DNA of 16,750 nucleotides, taken from Stercoripulliclostridium_A sp963642145. GTDB taxonomy: Bacteria; Bacillota; Clostridia; Christensenellales; DTU072. Below are positions 1-7,158 of the stretch, one piece after another; within the stretch, counting starts at the first letter, position 1; each line of letters begins with the position of its first letter. The notes beneath the pieces were generated by a model. It was given only the letters and a program-made list of their open reading frames with translations, was not told the DNA's origin and did no database searches. The translations under genes and the position numbers were made by a program. The stretch covers positions 1 to 16,750 of the forward strand of contig CAVIFU010000033.1 of NCBI GenBank assembly GCA_963642145.1, in the 5' to 3' direction.

Positions 1-22
1 GCTCCGTAAAGTCTTACAGAGC
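1..22. repeat. Imperfect inverted repeat at window edge
   Basis: GCTC/GAGC and GTAA/TTAC arms pair around an AGTC loop with one C-A mismatch, giving about 8 pairs. On the minus strand it lies about 85 nt past the end of the metallophosphoesterase gene, so it could be the hairpin of that operon's terminator. The bases that would hold a T-tract fall outside the window, so this cannot be settled. The rest of 1-105 holds no gene that I can see. Confidence 0.3.
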
Positions 23-61
23 CGAAAAAAGTATAAGCTAAGTTTTATTCAAGAATCCTTT

Positions 62-87
62 ACCGTCGCCAATGGCGATATATATGA
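62..87 (-). repeat. Isolated, decayed unit of the hairpin repeat family
   Basis: Read on the minus strand this stretch is TCATATATA, then a hairpin TCGCC-ATT-GGCGA, then CGGT. This matches the unit design of the array at 16622-16750, where a GGTGATATACA linker precedes a hairpin and CGGT follows. The last array hairpin (16737-16749) has the identical stem TCGCC/GGCGA, with loop TAC instead of ATT. The linker here is degenerate. It lies about 20 nt past the stop codon of the metallophosphoesterase gene, just as the array lies past a stop codon. Confidence 0.55.
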
Positions 88-105
88 ATAATTAAATCGG
101 AAAGG

Positions 106-804
106 TTAAAAAATTCTTTTGAGTTTGTTGCCGAGTTTGTCGCAAGACGTCAGGTAGTACTTGACGCCGCATTTATCGTATTCGAGCATGGTTCGGCAAC
201 TGTTGCCGTGCAAGTGTCCGTACACCACGGCGTCCGCTTTGTATTGTCTGAAAAGTTCGGTAAATTGCGAATCGCAAAATCTGGAATCGAACGGAGGATA
301 ATGCACCATGACGATGAGTTTATCCCCCTCTTGGCGTAACTTTTGGGCTGCAATGAGGCTCATTTCCATACGCAAGCGTTCGCGCTCTAAGAGTTTGGCG
401 TCCTCTTCGGAGGGCGTTACGCCCACCTCGGGAACCGTCCAACCGCGACTGCCGGCAAATACGTAGCCGTCCATACGAAGAGCGTCGTTTTGGATAACGT
501 ACATGTTTTCGGGCAAAATTTTGCGGACTTTGCCTATGCCCGACCACCAATAATCGTGGTTACCGCGAATGAGTATTTTTTTGCCTTTGCGTGCGCCTAT
601 GAGCTCCAAATCGCTCTGCGCTTCCTCTAACTTCATCGCCCAAGATATGTCGCCGGCGATCAAAACGACGTCGTCGTCCGTGACGTTTTCGTCCCAATCC
701 TTAGAAATATCTTCCCAATGATTCTCCCACACCGCACCGAAAATCGCCATCGGTTTATCGACGTCAAACGAGAGATGCGGGTCGCTTATCGCAAAAACTT
801 TCAT
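106..804 (-). CDS. Metallophosphoesterase (calcineurin-like, COG1768 type)
   Basis: A predicted cytoplasmic metal-dependent phosphohydrolase of 232 residues with unknown natural substrate. The family's metal-binding motifs are all visible: D8-x-H10 in ISDPHLS, GD51-52 in GDISWAMK, GNHD 81-84, H168 in VHYPPFD, and GHLHG 196-200. Overall length and the GDISWAMK and NHDYWW stretches match the small COG1768 phosphohydrolases found next to cell-maintenance genes in Firmicutes. It starts 4 nt after the engB stop and is the last gene of the tig-clpP-clpX-lon-engB run, so it is probably cotranscribed. The ribosome-binding site is weak (a GGAAG stretch within the end of engB), which suggests translational coupling. 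No signal peptide or membrane segment is seen. The family call is firm; the substrate is open. Confidence 0.88.
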   Translation of the reverse strand: MKVFAISDPHLSFDVDKPMAIFGAVWENHWEDISKDWDENVTDDDVVLIAGDISWAMKLEEAQSDLELIGARKGKKILIRGNHDYWWSGIGKVRKILPENMYVIQNDALRMDGYVFAGSRGWTVPEVGVTPSEEDAKLLERERLRMEMSLIAAQKLRQEGDKLIVMVHYPPFDSRFCDSQFTELFRQYKADAVVYGHLHGNSCRTMLEYDKCGVKYYLTSCDKLGNKLKRIF

Positions 805-808
805 TACG

Positions 809-1417
809 CTATTCTTCTTCCGTGACGGGCGTTACGGAAAGTATGTCCTCCATTCTTTTGAGAACGGCTTCTTTGCCGACCTTGTCGAGCGCCGACGTGA
901 TGATTATATCATCCGCGCCGACTTTGAGTTCGTTGGCTATCGCGCGACGACGAGTAAGCCCCGCGCTACGCGAAAGCTTATCCGCCTTGGTCGCTATTAT
1001 CGTGAACGGAATATTATAGTGATATAGGTAATTGAGCATGGTTACATCGTCGGCGGAAGCGTCGCGACGAATATCGAGCAATACGAATACGTTGCGTATG
1101 TTGTTGTCCGCGCGCAAGTACGCCTCTATAAGTTCGCCCCATTTAAGCTTTTCCGCATCGGACACACGCGCAAATCCGTACCCCGGTAAATCAACTAAGT
1201 ACAGCTCTCCGTTGTTGACCTTGAAATAATTGACAAGCCTTGTACGCCCCGGCTCCTTGGAAGTCTTGGCTAACTTTGAATTATTGGTCATCAAGTTTAT
1301 AAAACTCGATTTACCCACATTTGATCGCCCCACAACGGCTATTTCGGGTGTGCCGTCGCACAATATCTGCTGCACGGCGCCGGCAGACGTCAGGAACGAC
1401 GCGTTCTTGATTACCAT
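809..1417 (-). CDS. engB: Ribosome-biogenesis GTPase EngB/YsxC
   Basis: A small essential-type GTPase of the TrmE-Era-EngA-EngB-Septin class that acts in assembly of the large ribosomal subunit. At 202 residues it has family-typical length. The G motifs are all present: G1 GRSNVGKSS (30-38), G2 Thr in PGRTR (56-60), G3 DLPG (76-79), G4 TKAD (143-146), and a G5-like TSA near 174. The GYGFA sequence after G3 is characteristic of EngB. Its ATG overlaps the last codons of lon by 7 nt, with a GAGAGG ribosome-binding site inside lon. A position directly after lon is the classical Firmicutes arrangement (lonA-ysxC in Bacillus), so both name and context agree. Confidence 0.96.
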   Translation of the reverse strand: MVIKNASFLTSAGAVQQILCDGTPEIAVVGRSNVGKSSFINLMTNNSKLAKTSKEPGRTRLVNYFKVNNGELYLVDLPGYGFARVSDAEKLKWGELIEAYLRADNNIRNVFVLLDIRRDASADDVTMLNYLYHYNIPFTIIATKADKLSRSAGLTRRRAIANELKVGADDIIITSALDKVGKEAVLKRMEDILSVTPVTEEE

Positions 1418-3699
1418 ATAATTGCACCTCTCAACAGCGCGTCAACGTCATCTACGCATATGAATTCCAAATTTTTGCGGACTTCGGGAGGTAATTCGCT
1501 CAAATCTTTGGCGTTCCCTGCCGGGATATAGACGCGCGTTTTGCCGTCACGCATGGCGGCAAGCGCCTTTTCCTTTAAGCCGCCTATCGGCAAAATTTTG
1601 CCGCGCAAAGTGATTTCACCGGTCATTGCAATGTTTGCCATCGCTTTTTTGCCGGTAAGCACCGAACACATCGCCGTGACGATGGTAACGCCCGCAGAAG
1701 GTCCGTCCTTGGGCGTTGCGCCCTCCGGCACATGCAAATGAATGTCGTGAGTGCGGAAAAACTCGTCTTCAACGCCCCACTCGCTTGCGTGCGCGCGACA
1801 ATATGTAAGAGCTATACGCGCGGATTCCTTCATGACGTCGCCTAAGTTGCCGGTAATGACAAGCTCGCCCTTACCCGGGACGAAAGCGACTTCCACTTCC
1901 AACGTGTCGCCGCCGACTTCCGTCCAAGCAAGTCCGGTAACCACCCCTACTTCCGGCGTCAAACGCCTTTCGTTGGCAAGATATACGGGATTTCCGAGAT
2001 ATTTCGTCACGCTCTCCGCGTTGATGACAACCCTTCCGCGCTTGGGGGGATTCTCTAAGAAAATGCGCGCGACTTTGCGCATGATTTTGTTTATTTGCTT
2101 TTCGAGCGCGCGAACGCCGCTCTCCCTCGTGTATTCGTTGATGATACGCTCTATCGCGGAATCGTCAATCTTGACCCACTCGGGTTTGACTCCGTTTTGC
2201 TCCAATGCCTTGGCAATGAGGTAGCGTTTGGCTATCTCTTTCTTTTCGATGCCCGTATATCCGGACATCTCTATTATCTCCATACGGTCAAGCAACGGAC
2301 GCGATATGGTGTCCGTGGTGTTTGCCGTTGTGATAAACAGCACCTTGGACAAATCAAACGGAACCTCTAAGAAATGGTCGCGGAAATTGACGTTTTGCTC
2401 GGGATCCAAGACTTCGAGCAACGCGCTTGCGGGATCGCCTTTGTAATCCGCCGCCATCTTGTCTATTTCGTCCATCAAAAACACGGGATTCATGCTCCCT
2501 GCCGTGGCAATACTCGTAATTATGCGCCCGGGCATGGCTCCGACATACGTCTTGCGGTGCCCTCTGATCTCGGCTTCGTCGCGCACGCCGCCAAAGCTCA
2601 GACGAACGTATTTTTTATTCATGGCAGTCGCTATAGACCTCGCTATGGACGTTTTGCCCGTCCCGGGAGGTCCTACAAGGCATATTATCGGGCTTTTGCC
2701 CTCTTTGCTGAGCTTCCTGACCGCAAGAGCCTCTATAAGGCGTTCCTTGACTTTTTCTATGCCGTAATGGTCGGCGTTGAGCACGCGCTCCGCCTCTTTG
2801 AGATCTTGGTTGTCTTCCGTATACACGCCCCACGGCAATTCTATGACGGTATCGAGATAATTCTTGATAAGCGCCATATCCGGGGACGCCGGCGCGGTGC
2901 GGCGCAAACGTCTGACTTCCCGGCGGAATTTCTCCTTGTTCTCGTCGGTGGTTTGCAAAGCGTCTATCTTGTCAAGATAGTCTTCCTCTTCGTCCGGATC
3001 GCCTATCTCCTCAGACAACGCGCGGATCTGCTCGCGAACGTAATAGTCGCGTTGATTTTCGTCCATGGCTTCACGGACTTTGAGCGTTACTCTGGCGTCG
3101 ATTTCCATCGCGTCCATCTCATGATGCAACGCCACGCACGTTTTGAGCAGTCGTTCCTCCGTATCCAGACAATTGAACATGCCGTAATGGTCGGCGTGCG
3201 GTAAGCAACACACTATTCTATCGATGACGGTTTTGTAATTGTCTTTCGTCAGATAGACTCCGATTTTGCTGCCGATATGCTCCGCCATATGCTCGTACGC
3301 GTTATATGCCTCCTCTACGTGCTCGTAAAGGGTTTGTATGACTAAGTCGTCCGCCTTGCACGTAAACAATGCGCGAGTAACGCTCGCGTAATATGCGCCG
3401 TTCTTCTTTTCGATCTTGCCGAGCTTGACGCGCGTCAAGTCCGAACGGAAAAACAATATCGTCGCGTTTTCCGTGGACGGTCCGCTGATTAACTGCTCGA
3501 CGGAAAGCACAATGGCTATGTCGCCTTCCTTGGGAATTTGTCTATCGGACTTGACGGGTAAATATATTACGCGCGAGCCTTCGAGTACGTTATTCCTGAG
3601 CTCTTCGATGTCGTAGATGTCGTTGAGCTGCGTCTTACCCTTTTCTCCGGGGAAAATTACCTGCTTCCCTCTGATTATCGAATATCTTTCGTTTGCCAT
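1411..3699 (-). CDS. lon: ATP-dependent protease Lon
   Basis: A cytoplasmic homohexameric AAA+ serine protease that removes misfolded and regulatory proteins. Using the ATG at 3699 the protein has 762 residues. An N-terminal substrate-recognition domain (about 1-200, keeping the VIFPG motif) is followed by a coiled-coil linker. The AAA+ module has Walker A GPPGTGKT (343-350) and Walker B FLMDEID (about 407-413). The C-terminal protease domain has the catalytic Ser668 in KDGPSAG and Lys711 in GGLKEK, the usual 43 residues apart. An in-frame ATG at 3720 exists, but 3699 is directly preceded by CGGAGG, and ddl in this window uses an equally close site. It sits between clpX and engB and is preceded by a 12-bp hairpin at 3726-3753. 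A shorter Clostridial LonB is not present. Confidence 0.96.
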   Translation of the reverse strand: MANERYSIIRGKQVIFPGEKGKTQLNDIYDIEELRNNVLEGSRVIYLPVKSDRQIPKEGDIAIVLSVEQLISGPSTENATILFFRSDLTRVKLGKIEKKNGAYYASVTRALFTCKADDLVIQTLYEHVEEAYNAYEHMAEHIGSKIGVYLTKDNYKTVIDRIVCCLPHADHYGMFNCLDTEERLLKTCVALHHEMDAMEIDARVTLKVREAMDENQRDYYVREQIRALSEEIGDPDEEEDYLDKIDALQTTDENKEKFRREVRRLRRTAPASPDMALIKNYLDTVIELPWGVYTEDNQDLKEAERVLNADHYGIEKVKERLIEALAVRKLSKEGKSPIICLVGPPGTGKTSIARSIATAMNKKYVRLSFGGVRDEAEIRGHRKTYVGAMPGRIITSIATAGSMNPVFLMDEIDKMAADYKGDPASALLEVLDPEQNVNFRDHFLEVPFDLSKVLFITTANTTDTISRPLLDRMEIIEMSGYTGIEKKEIAKRYLIAKALEQNGVKPEWVKIDDSAIERIINEYTRESGVRALEKQINKIMRKVARIFLENPPKRGRVVINAESVTKYLGNPVYLANERRLTPEVGVVTGLAWTEVGGDTLEVEVAFVPGKGELVITGNLGDVMKESARIALTYCRAHASEWGVEDEFFRTHDIHLHVPEGATPKDGPSAGVTIVTAMCSVLTGKKAMANIAMTGEITLRGKILPIGGLKEKALAAMRDGKTRVYIPAGNAKDLSELPPEVRKNLEFICVDDVDALLRGAIIW

Positions 3700-3702
3700 G
3701 GT

Positions 3703-3708
3703 CCTCCG
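3703..3708 (-). promoter_or_regulatory. Ribosome-binding site deciding the lon start
   Basis: CGGAGG on the minus strand lies 3 nt before the ATG at 3699. The spacing is short, but the AGGAGG of ddl is only 4 nt from its ATG, so short spacing appears tolerated here. The alternative ATG at 3720 would have to use GAGGTGAT, which lies inside the right arm of the hairpin at 3726-3753 and 11 nt away. Confidence 0.55.
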
Positions 3709-3725
3709 ATTGGTTCTCATAATAC

Positions 3726-3753
3726 GATTTTATCACCTCGCGGTGATAAAATC
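3726..3753. repeat. Perfect 12-bp inverted repeat upstream of lon
   Basis: The arms GATTTTATCACC and GGTGATAAAATC surround a TCGC loop in the 68-nt clpX-lon gap. Neither strand has a T-tract straight after it, so it is not a standard intrinsic terminator. On the minus strand the 3' arm contains GAGGTGAT, complementary to the 16S rRNA tail. It could therefore hide a ribosome-binding site, be an RNase-processing or partial-termination hairpin, or be an operator. It does not match CIRCE or the CtsR heptad repeat. It also shares GCGGTGATA with the array at 16622-16750. Confidence 0.8.
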
Positions 3754-3767
3754 TCGTCCCTTTTTGA

Positions 3768-5009
3768 TTAAACAGCCTCTTTTTTGACTACAGTCGGTTG
3801 CGCGCCGCTCTCGATGCACTCGGGCGTGACTATCACCTTGGATATCGTTTTGTCGCCCGGAATCTCGTACATGAGGTTGAGCACGGCGTTTTCGACTATC
3901 GTGCGTAAACCGCGTGCACCGGTTTTGAGCGAAAGCGCCTTCTGCGCAATGGCTTTGACGGCTTCCGGCGTGAATTCGAGGTCTACGCCGTCCATGTCGA
4001 GTAGCTTCTTATATTGGCTGACGATGGCGTTCTTCGGCTCGCAAAGGATGGATATGAGCGCCTTCTCGTCCAACGGGTCGAGGGTCGCCACTACCGGCAC
4101 TCTGCCGACAAACTCCGGTATCAAACCGTACTTGATGAGGTCGTCCGGGCGTAAGTCTTCCATCATCGCCGTATAATCCTCCGTGGGCGTCCTGAGAGAG
4201 GCGTTAAACCCTATGCCGGAGGAATCTTTGCGCTTGTCGACTATCTTTTCAAGTCCGACGAATGCTCCGCCGCATATGAAAAGTATGTTGGTTGTATCAA
4301 CCTGTAAAAACTCTTGCTGAGGATGCTTCCTGCCGCCTTGCGGAGGTACGTTGGCTACAGTGCTCTCCAAAATTTTGAGCAACGCCTGCTGTACGCCTTC
4401 GCCGGATACGTCGCGCGTGATGCTGACATTTTCGCCCTTACGGCAAATTTTGTCTATCTCGTCGATGTAAATGATGCCCTTTTCGGCTTTCTTGACGTCG
4501 CCGCCGGCGGCTTGAACAAGCTTGAGAATGATGTTCTCTACGTCTTCGCCTACATACCCCGCCTCCGTAAGTGCGGTGGCGTCCGCTATGGCAAACGGTA
4601 CGTTGAGAATATCCGCAAGAGTGCGCGCAAGCAGCGTCTTGCCCGAACCCGTGGGTCCTAACATGAGCACGTTACTCTTCTCCAACACGACGTCGCCGTA
4701 CTTTTCGGATTTGCTACCGGAAAGTATGCGTTTGTAGTGGTTATACACGGCAACCGACAATATCTTTTTGGCTTTGTCCTGCCCGATGATGTACTCGTCG
4801 AGGCGCGCTTTGATTTCTTTGGGCGATATGAGGTTTATCTCGTCTTTTTTGTCGCCGTTCCTGCGACTGCGCTCCTTGAAAGCAAAGGCTATCTTCTCCG
4901 CGCAATCTCTGCAGATGAAAGCTCCGTCTTGCCCCGCGTATAATGTGTCTACCTGCTCCTCCGTTCTACCGCAGAAAGAGCAACTTAAAACGTTGTCTAC
5001 GTATCGCAT
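3768..5009 (-). CDS. clpX: ATP-dependent unfoldase ClpX
   Basis: The AAA+ unfoldase that feeds substrates to ClpP; 413 residues, normal length. The N-terminal zinc-binding domain has C10, C13, C33 and C36. The AAA+ domain has Walker A GPTGSGKT (118-125), the pore loop GYVGED (151-156), Walker B YIDEID (181-186), the RKH loop (227-229) and the ClpP-docking IGF loop (266-268). All residues needed for the ClpXP machine are therefore present. Its ATG overlaps the clpP TAA by one base (TAATG), with an AGAGG site inside the end of clpP, so the two are probably translationally coupled in a fixed ratio. The order clpP-clpX-lon is that of many Clostridia and Proteobacteria. Confidence 0.98.
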   Translation of the reverse strand: MRYVDNVLSCSFCGRTEEQVDTLYAGQDGAFICRDCAEKIAFAFKERSRRNGDKKDEINLISPKEIKARLDEYIIGQDKAKKILSVAVYNHYKRILSGSKSEKYGDVVLEKSNVLMLGPTGSGKTLLARTLADILNVPFAIADATALTEAGYVGEDVENIILKLVQAAGGDVKKAEKGIIYIDEIDKICRKGENVSITRDVSGEGVQQALLKILESTVANVPPQGGRKHPQQEFLQVDTTNILFICGGAFVGLEKIVDKRKDSSGIGFNASLRTPTEDYTAMMEDLRPDDLIKYGLIPEFVGRVPVVATLDPLDEKALISILCEPKNAIVSQYKKLLDMDGVDLEFTPEAVKAIAQKALSLKTGARGLRTIVENAVLNLMYEIPGDKTISKVIVTPECIESGAQPTVVKKEAV

Positions 5010-5623
5010 TATGCCCTCTTATAAAATACGGCGTCTACCAAGCCGTAATCTTTGGCTTCCTCCGCGGTCATATAGTTGTCGCGGTCGGTGTCACGTTCTA
5101 TTTCTTCTATACTCTTGCCCGTCGCTTCACTCAAAAAGCGATTGAGCTTATCTTTTGTCCTGAGAATGTGGTCGGCTAAGATTTTGATGTCGCTTGCTTG
5201 CCCTTGCGCGCCTCCGAGAGGTTGGTGTATCATAACCTCGCTGTTGGGTAAACATATCCGCTTGCCCTTAGCCCCCGCGGCAAGCAAAAACGCGCCCATG
5301 GACGCCGCCATGCCTACGCATATCGTGCTTACGTCGCATTTGACGTAATTCATCGTGTCGAATATCGCCATGCCGGCAGTCACGCTGCCCCCGGGCGAAT
5401 TGATGTATAGGCAAATGTCCTTGTCGGGATCCTTGGTCTCTAAGTACAAAAGCTGTCCTACCACAAGATTGGCGGTCGCATCGTCTATTTCTCCCGTCAA
5501 AAAGATGATCCTGTCCTCCAAAAGTCTGGAATACAGATCGTATGCGGTAGAGCCACGGTTGGTTTGCTCTATCACGGTGGGGATGGGCATGAGTACTTGA
5601 GATATTTTGTGCGTCATTTCCAT
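5009..5623 (-). CDS. clpP: ATP-dependent Clp protease proteolytic subunit
   Basis: The tetradecameric serine peptidase of the ClpXP complex; 204 residues, family-typical. The catalytic triad is visible as Ser108 (GMAASMGA), His133 (MIHQPLGG) and Asp182 (DRDNYM). The oxyanion-stabilising NSPGGSV stretch lies at 75-81. The N-terminus includes the PIPTVIEQT segment whose flexible loops gate the axial pore. The ATG at 5623 is chosen because AGGAG lies 8 nt upstream; Met3 is a less well placed alternative. It follows tig after a gap of 109 nt that contains a 12-bp hairpin, and it is coupled to clpX. No CtsR or CIRCE operator is visible upstream, so heat-shock control, if any, would use another mechanism. 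Confidence 0.98.
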   Translation of the reverse strand: MEMTHKISQVLMPIPTVIEQTNRGSTAYDLYSRLLEDRIIFLTGEIDDATANLVVGQLLYLETKDPDKDICLYINSPGGSVTAGMAIFDTMNYVKCDVSTICVGMAASMGAFLLAAGAKGKRICLPNSEVMIHQPLGGAQGQASDIKILADHILRTKDKLNRFLSEATGKSIEEIERDTDRDNYMTAEEAKDYGLVDAVFYKRA

Positions 5624-5658
5624 AATAATTTCTCCTTTCCGATTGAAAATCGTTTGTC

Positions 5659-5688
5659 GTTTTCGCGGGTCCGAAAACCCGCGAAAAC
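5659..5688. repeat. Perfect 12-bp hairpin between tig and clpP
   Basis: The arms GTTTTCGCGGGT and ACCCGCGAAAAC surround a CCGAAA loop. On the minus strand, the direction of the operon, it follows tig and precedes the clpP ATG by 35 nt. The bases after it are GACAAACG, so there is no U-tract. It may cause partial termination, be cut by RNase III, protect a processed end, or bind a regulator. The gap 5624-5732 contains no other clear signal. Confidence 0.8.
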
Positions 5689-5732
5689 TTGTAATATTGC
5701 TACATTTTTTTGCCTAAAAGGCTGTCTGTTGC

Positions 5733-7016
5733 TTACTCGAACAGGTTGTTCGCGCGAAGATATGCGAACAGTTTGTCGTCCATGAGCTTGGTGAACATGT
5801 AGTTATAGGTGCGCTCGTCCATAGTCTTGGCGAACTCTTCCGGCGTCTTGCCTACTTCTTCGGCGTTCTTTTTGAGCTCTTCGTCAAACTCTTCTTTTGT
5901 GGGGATAAGGTTCTCTTTCTTGATTATCGCTTCCAAAACCATGCTCGTCTTGACGTCGCGTTCGGCTTCTGCCCTGCGCTCCGCGCGGAGACCCTCTTCC
6001 GTCGCGCCGGTATAGCTCAAATAATCTTCGTATTTGAGTCCGTATTGCGCCATGCTGTGCTTCATGTTGTCGATAAAACGGTCGATTTCGTCCTCTACCA
6101 TCGCTTCCGGTACGTCTACCGTCGTGCCGTCTACAACGGCGGTAATGAGGGCGTTGTCCTCTTTTTGTTGCGCTTCGTTTTCGGCTTTCTTTTGTAGTCT
6201 TGCCTTAACGTCGTCTTTGTATTCTTTGAACGTGTCGAACTCGCCGAGATCCTTTGCAAACTCATCGTCGAGAGCCGGGAGCTCTTTTACCTTGATTTCG
6301 TGAACGACGCACTCGAATACGGCTTCTTTACCTTTGAGATCCTCTGCGTGATAGTCATCCGGGAACGTGACTTTGACGTCAAAGTGCTCGTCGATATTCT
6401 TGCCTATGATCTGCTCTTCGAATCCCGGAATGAATTGGTGTGATCCGATGGTAAGCGGATACTTCTCCGCCGTGCCGCCTTCGAATTTGACTCCGTCTAC
6501 CGAACCGCTGTAATCGAGTACGACTTTGTCGCCGTCTTGCACTGCCCTGTCCGTGATGTCTATCCAACGGCAATTGCCCTCTTGTTCGCGAGATATTTCG
6601 GCGTCGATTTCGGCGTCGGTGACCTCGGCAACCTCTTTTTTGAGTTTGAGACCGGTGTATTGTCCGAGTTCGAATTCCGGATAAACGGCTACCGTAAGGA
6701 CAAACGCCAATCCGTCTGCGTCGATTTTGTCAATCTTGACGTCGGGACGCGCGACGACGTTGATTTTGTCTTTGTCCAAAATCTTGCCGTATTCCTCGCT
6801 CAAAGCGATGTCGGCGGCGTCTTCATAGAAAAATTCCTCTCCGTAACGATTAACCAAAAGACTGAACGGAACCTTGCCGCGGCGGAATCCCTCTACCGCG
6901 AATTTGTGCTTGTTCTGCTCGTACGCCTTCTTGATGTAGCTTTGCCAATCCTCTTTGTTGAGAGAAACGGAAATTTCAACGCGCGACTTCTCGAGTTTCT
7001 TAACTGAATACTCCAT
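5733..7016 (-). CDS. tig: Trigger factor, ribosome-bound chaperone and prolyl isomerase
   Basis: The chaperone that meets nascent chains at the ribosome exit tunnel; 427 residues, normal for the family. The ribosome-binding domain carries the signature GFRRGKVP (43-50). The FKBP-type prolyl-isomerase domain (about 150-235) includes VLDYSG, the IGSHQFIPGFEEQIIG stretch and VTFPDDY. The rest forms the C-terminal substrate-cradling arms, rich in Glu and Lys and helical. A GGAGG lies 12 nt before the ATG, a long spacing. It is the first gene of the tig-clpP-clpX-lon-engB operon and has its own promoter at 7063-7091, divergent from rqcH. Nothing appears truncated. Confidence 0.97.
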   Translation of the reverse strand: MEYSVKKLEKSRVEISVSLNKEDWQSYIKKAYEQNKHKFAVEGFRRGKVPFSLLVNRYGEEFFYEDAADIALSEEYGKILDKDKINVVARPDVKIDKIDADGLAFVLTVAVYPEFELGQYTGLKLKKEVAEVTDAEIDAEISREQEGNCRWIDITDRAVQDGDKVVLDYSGSVDGVKFEGGTAEKYPLTIGSHQFIPGFEEQIIGKNIDEHFDVKVTFPDDYHAEDLKGKEAVFECVVHEIKVKELPALDDEFAKDLGEFDTFKEYKDDVKARLQKKAENEAQQKEDNALITAVVDGTTVDVPEAMVEDEIDRFIDNMKHSMAQYGLKYEDYLSYTGATEEGLRAERRAEAERDVKTSMVLEAIIKKENLIPTKEEFDEELKKNAEEVGKTPEEFAKTMDERTYNYMFTKLMDDKLFAYLRANNLFE

Positions 7017-7062
7017 AGTAAACTATAACCTCCATTATTGTATGCGCTATATGTGCCCGTAT

Positions 7063-7091
7063 ATATTAACACAATAAAAGCGCATTTGCAA
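7063..7091 (-). promoter_or_regulatory. Housekeeping-type promoter of the tig operon
   Basis: On the minus strand TTGCAA (7091-7086) and TAATAT (7068-7063) are separated by 17 nt. A TG sits one base before the -10 box (extended -10). Transcription would begin near 7056, giving a leader of about 40 nt that includes the GGAGG of tig. Confidence 0.65.
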
Positions 7092-7122
7092 CAATTTGAT
7101 TTGCGTTAGTTCCCGAAATGTG

Positions 7123-7152
7123 TTGCGATTAAGTACGAAAAAAGTTTATAAT
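7123..7152 (+). promoter_or_regulatory. Housekeeping-type promoter of rqcH, predicting a leaderless mRNA
   Basis: TTGCGA (7123-7128) and a perfect TATAAT (7147-7152) are 18 nt apart. Only 6 nt (ACTACC) separate the -10 box from the ATG at 7159, so the expected transcription start falls on or beside the start codon. No ribosome-binding site is present. Confidence 0.7.
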
Positions 7153-7158
7153 ACTACC

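Noticed and set aside
2374..3204. Long plus-strand open frame opposite lon (276 codons)
   Set aside because: It lies wholly inside lon, which has full conserved motifs on the minus strand. The antisense translation shows no recognisable domain and no start signal.
5659..5688. Intrinsic terminator after tig
   Set aside because: The stem is strong but no T-tract follows in the direction of transcription, and clpP, clpX and lon lie downstream in the same operon.
7096..7158. Upstream TTG start for rqcH
   Set aside because: It would lie upstream of and include the promoter boxes, lacks a ribosome-binding site, and the extra residues do not match the family N-terminus.
7017..7158. CIRCE or CtsR heat-shock operator ahead of tig
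   Set aside because: Neither the TTAGCACTC inverted repeat nor the GGTCAAA heptad repeat is present in this region or in the tig-clpP gap.
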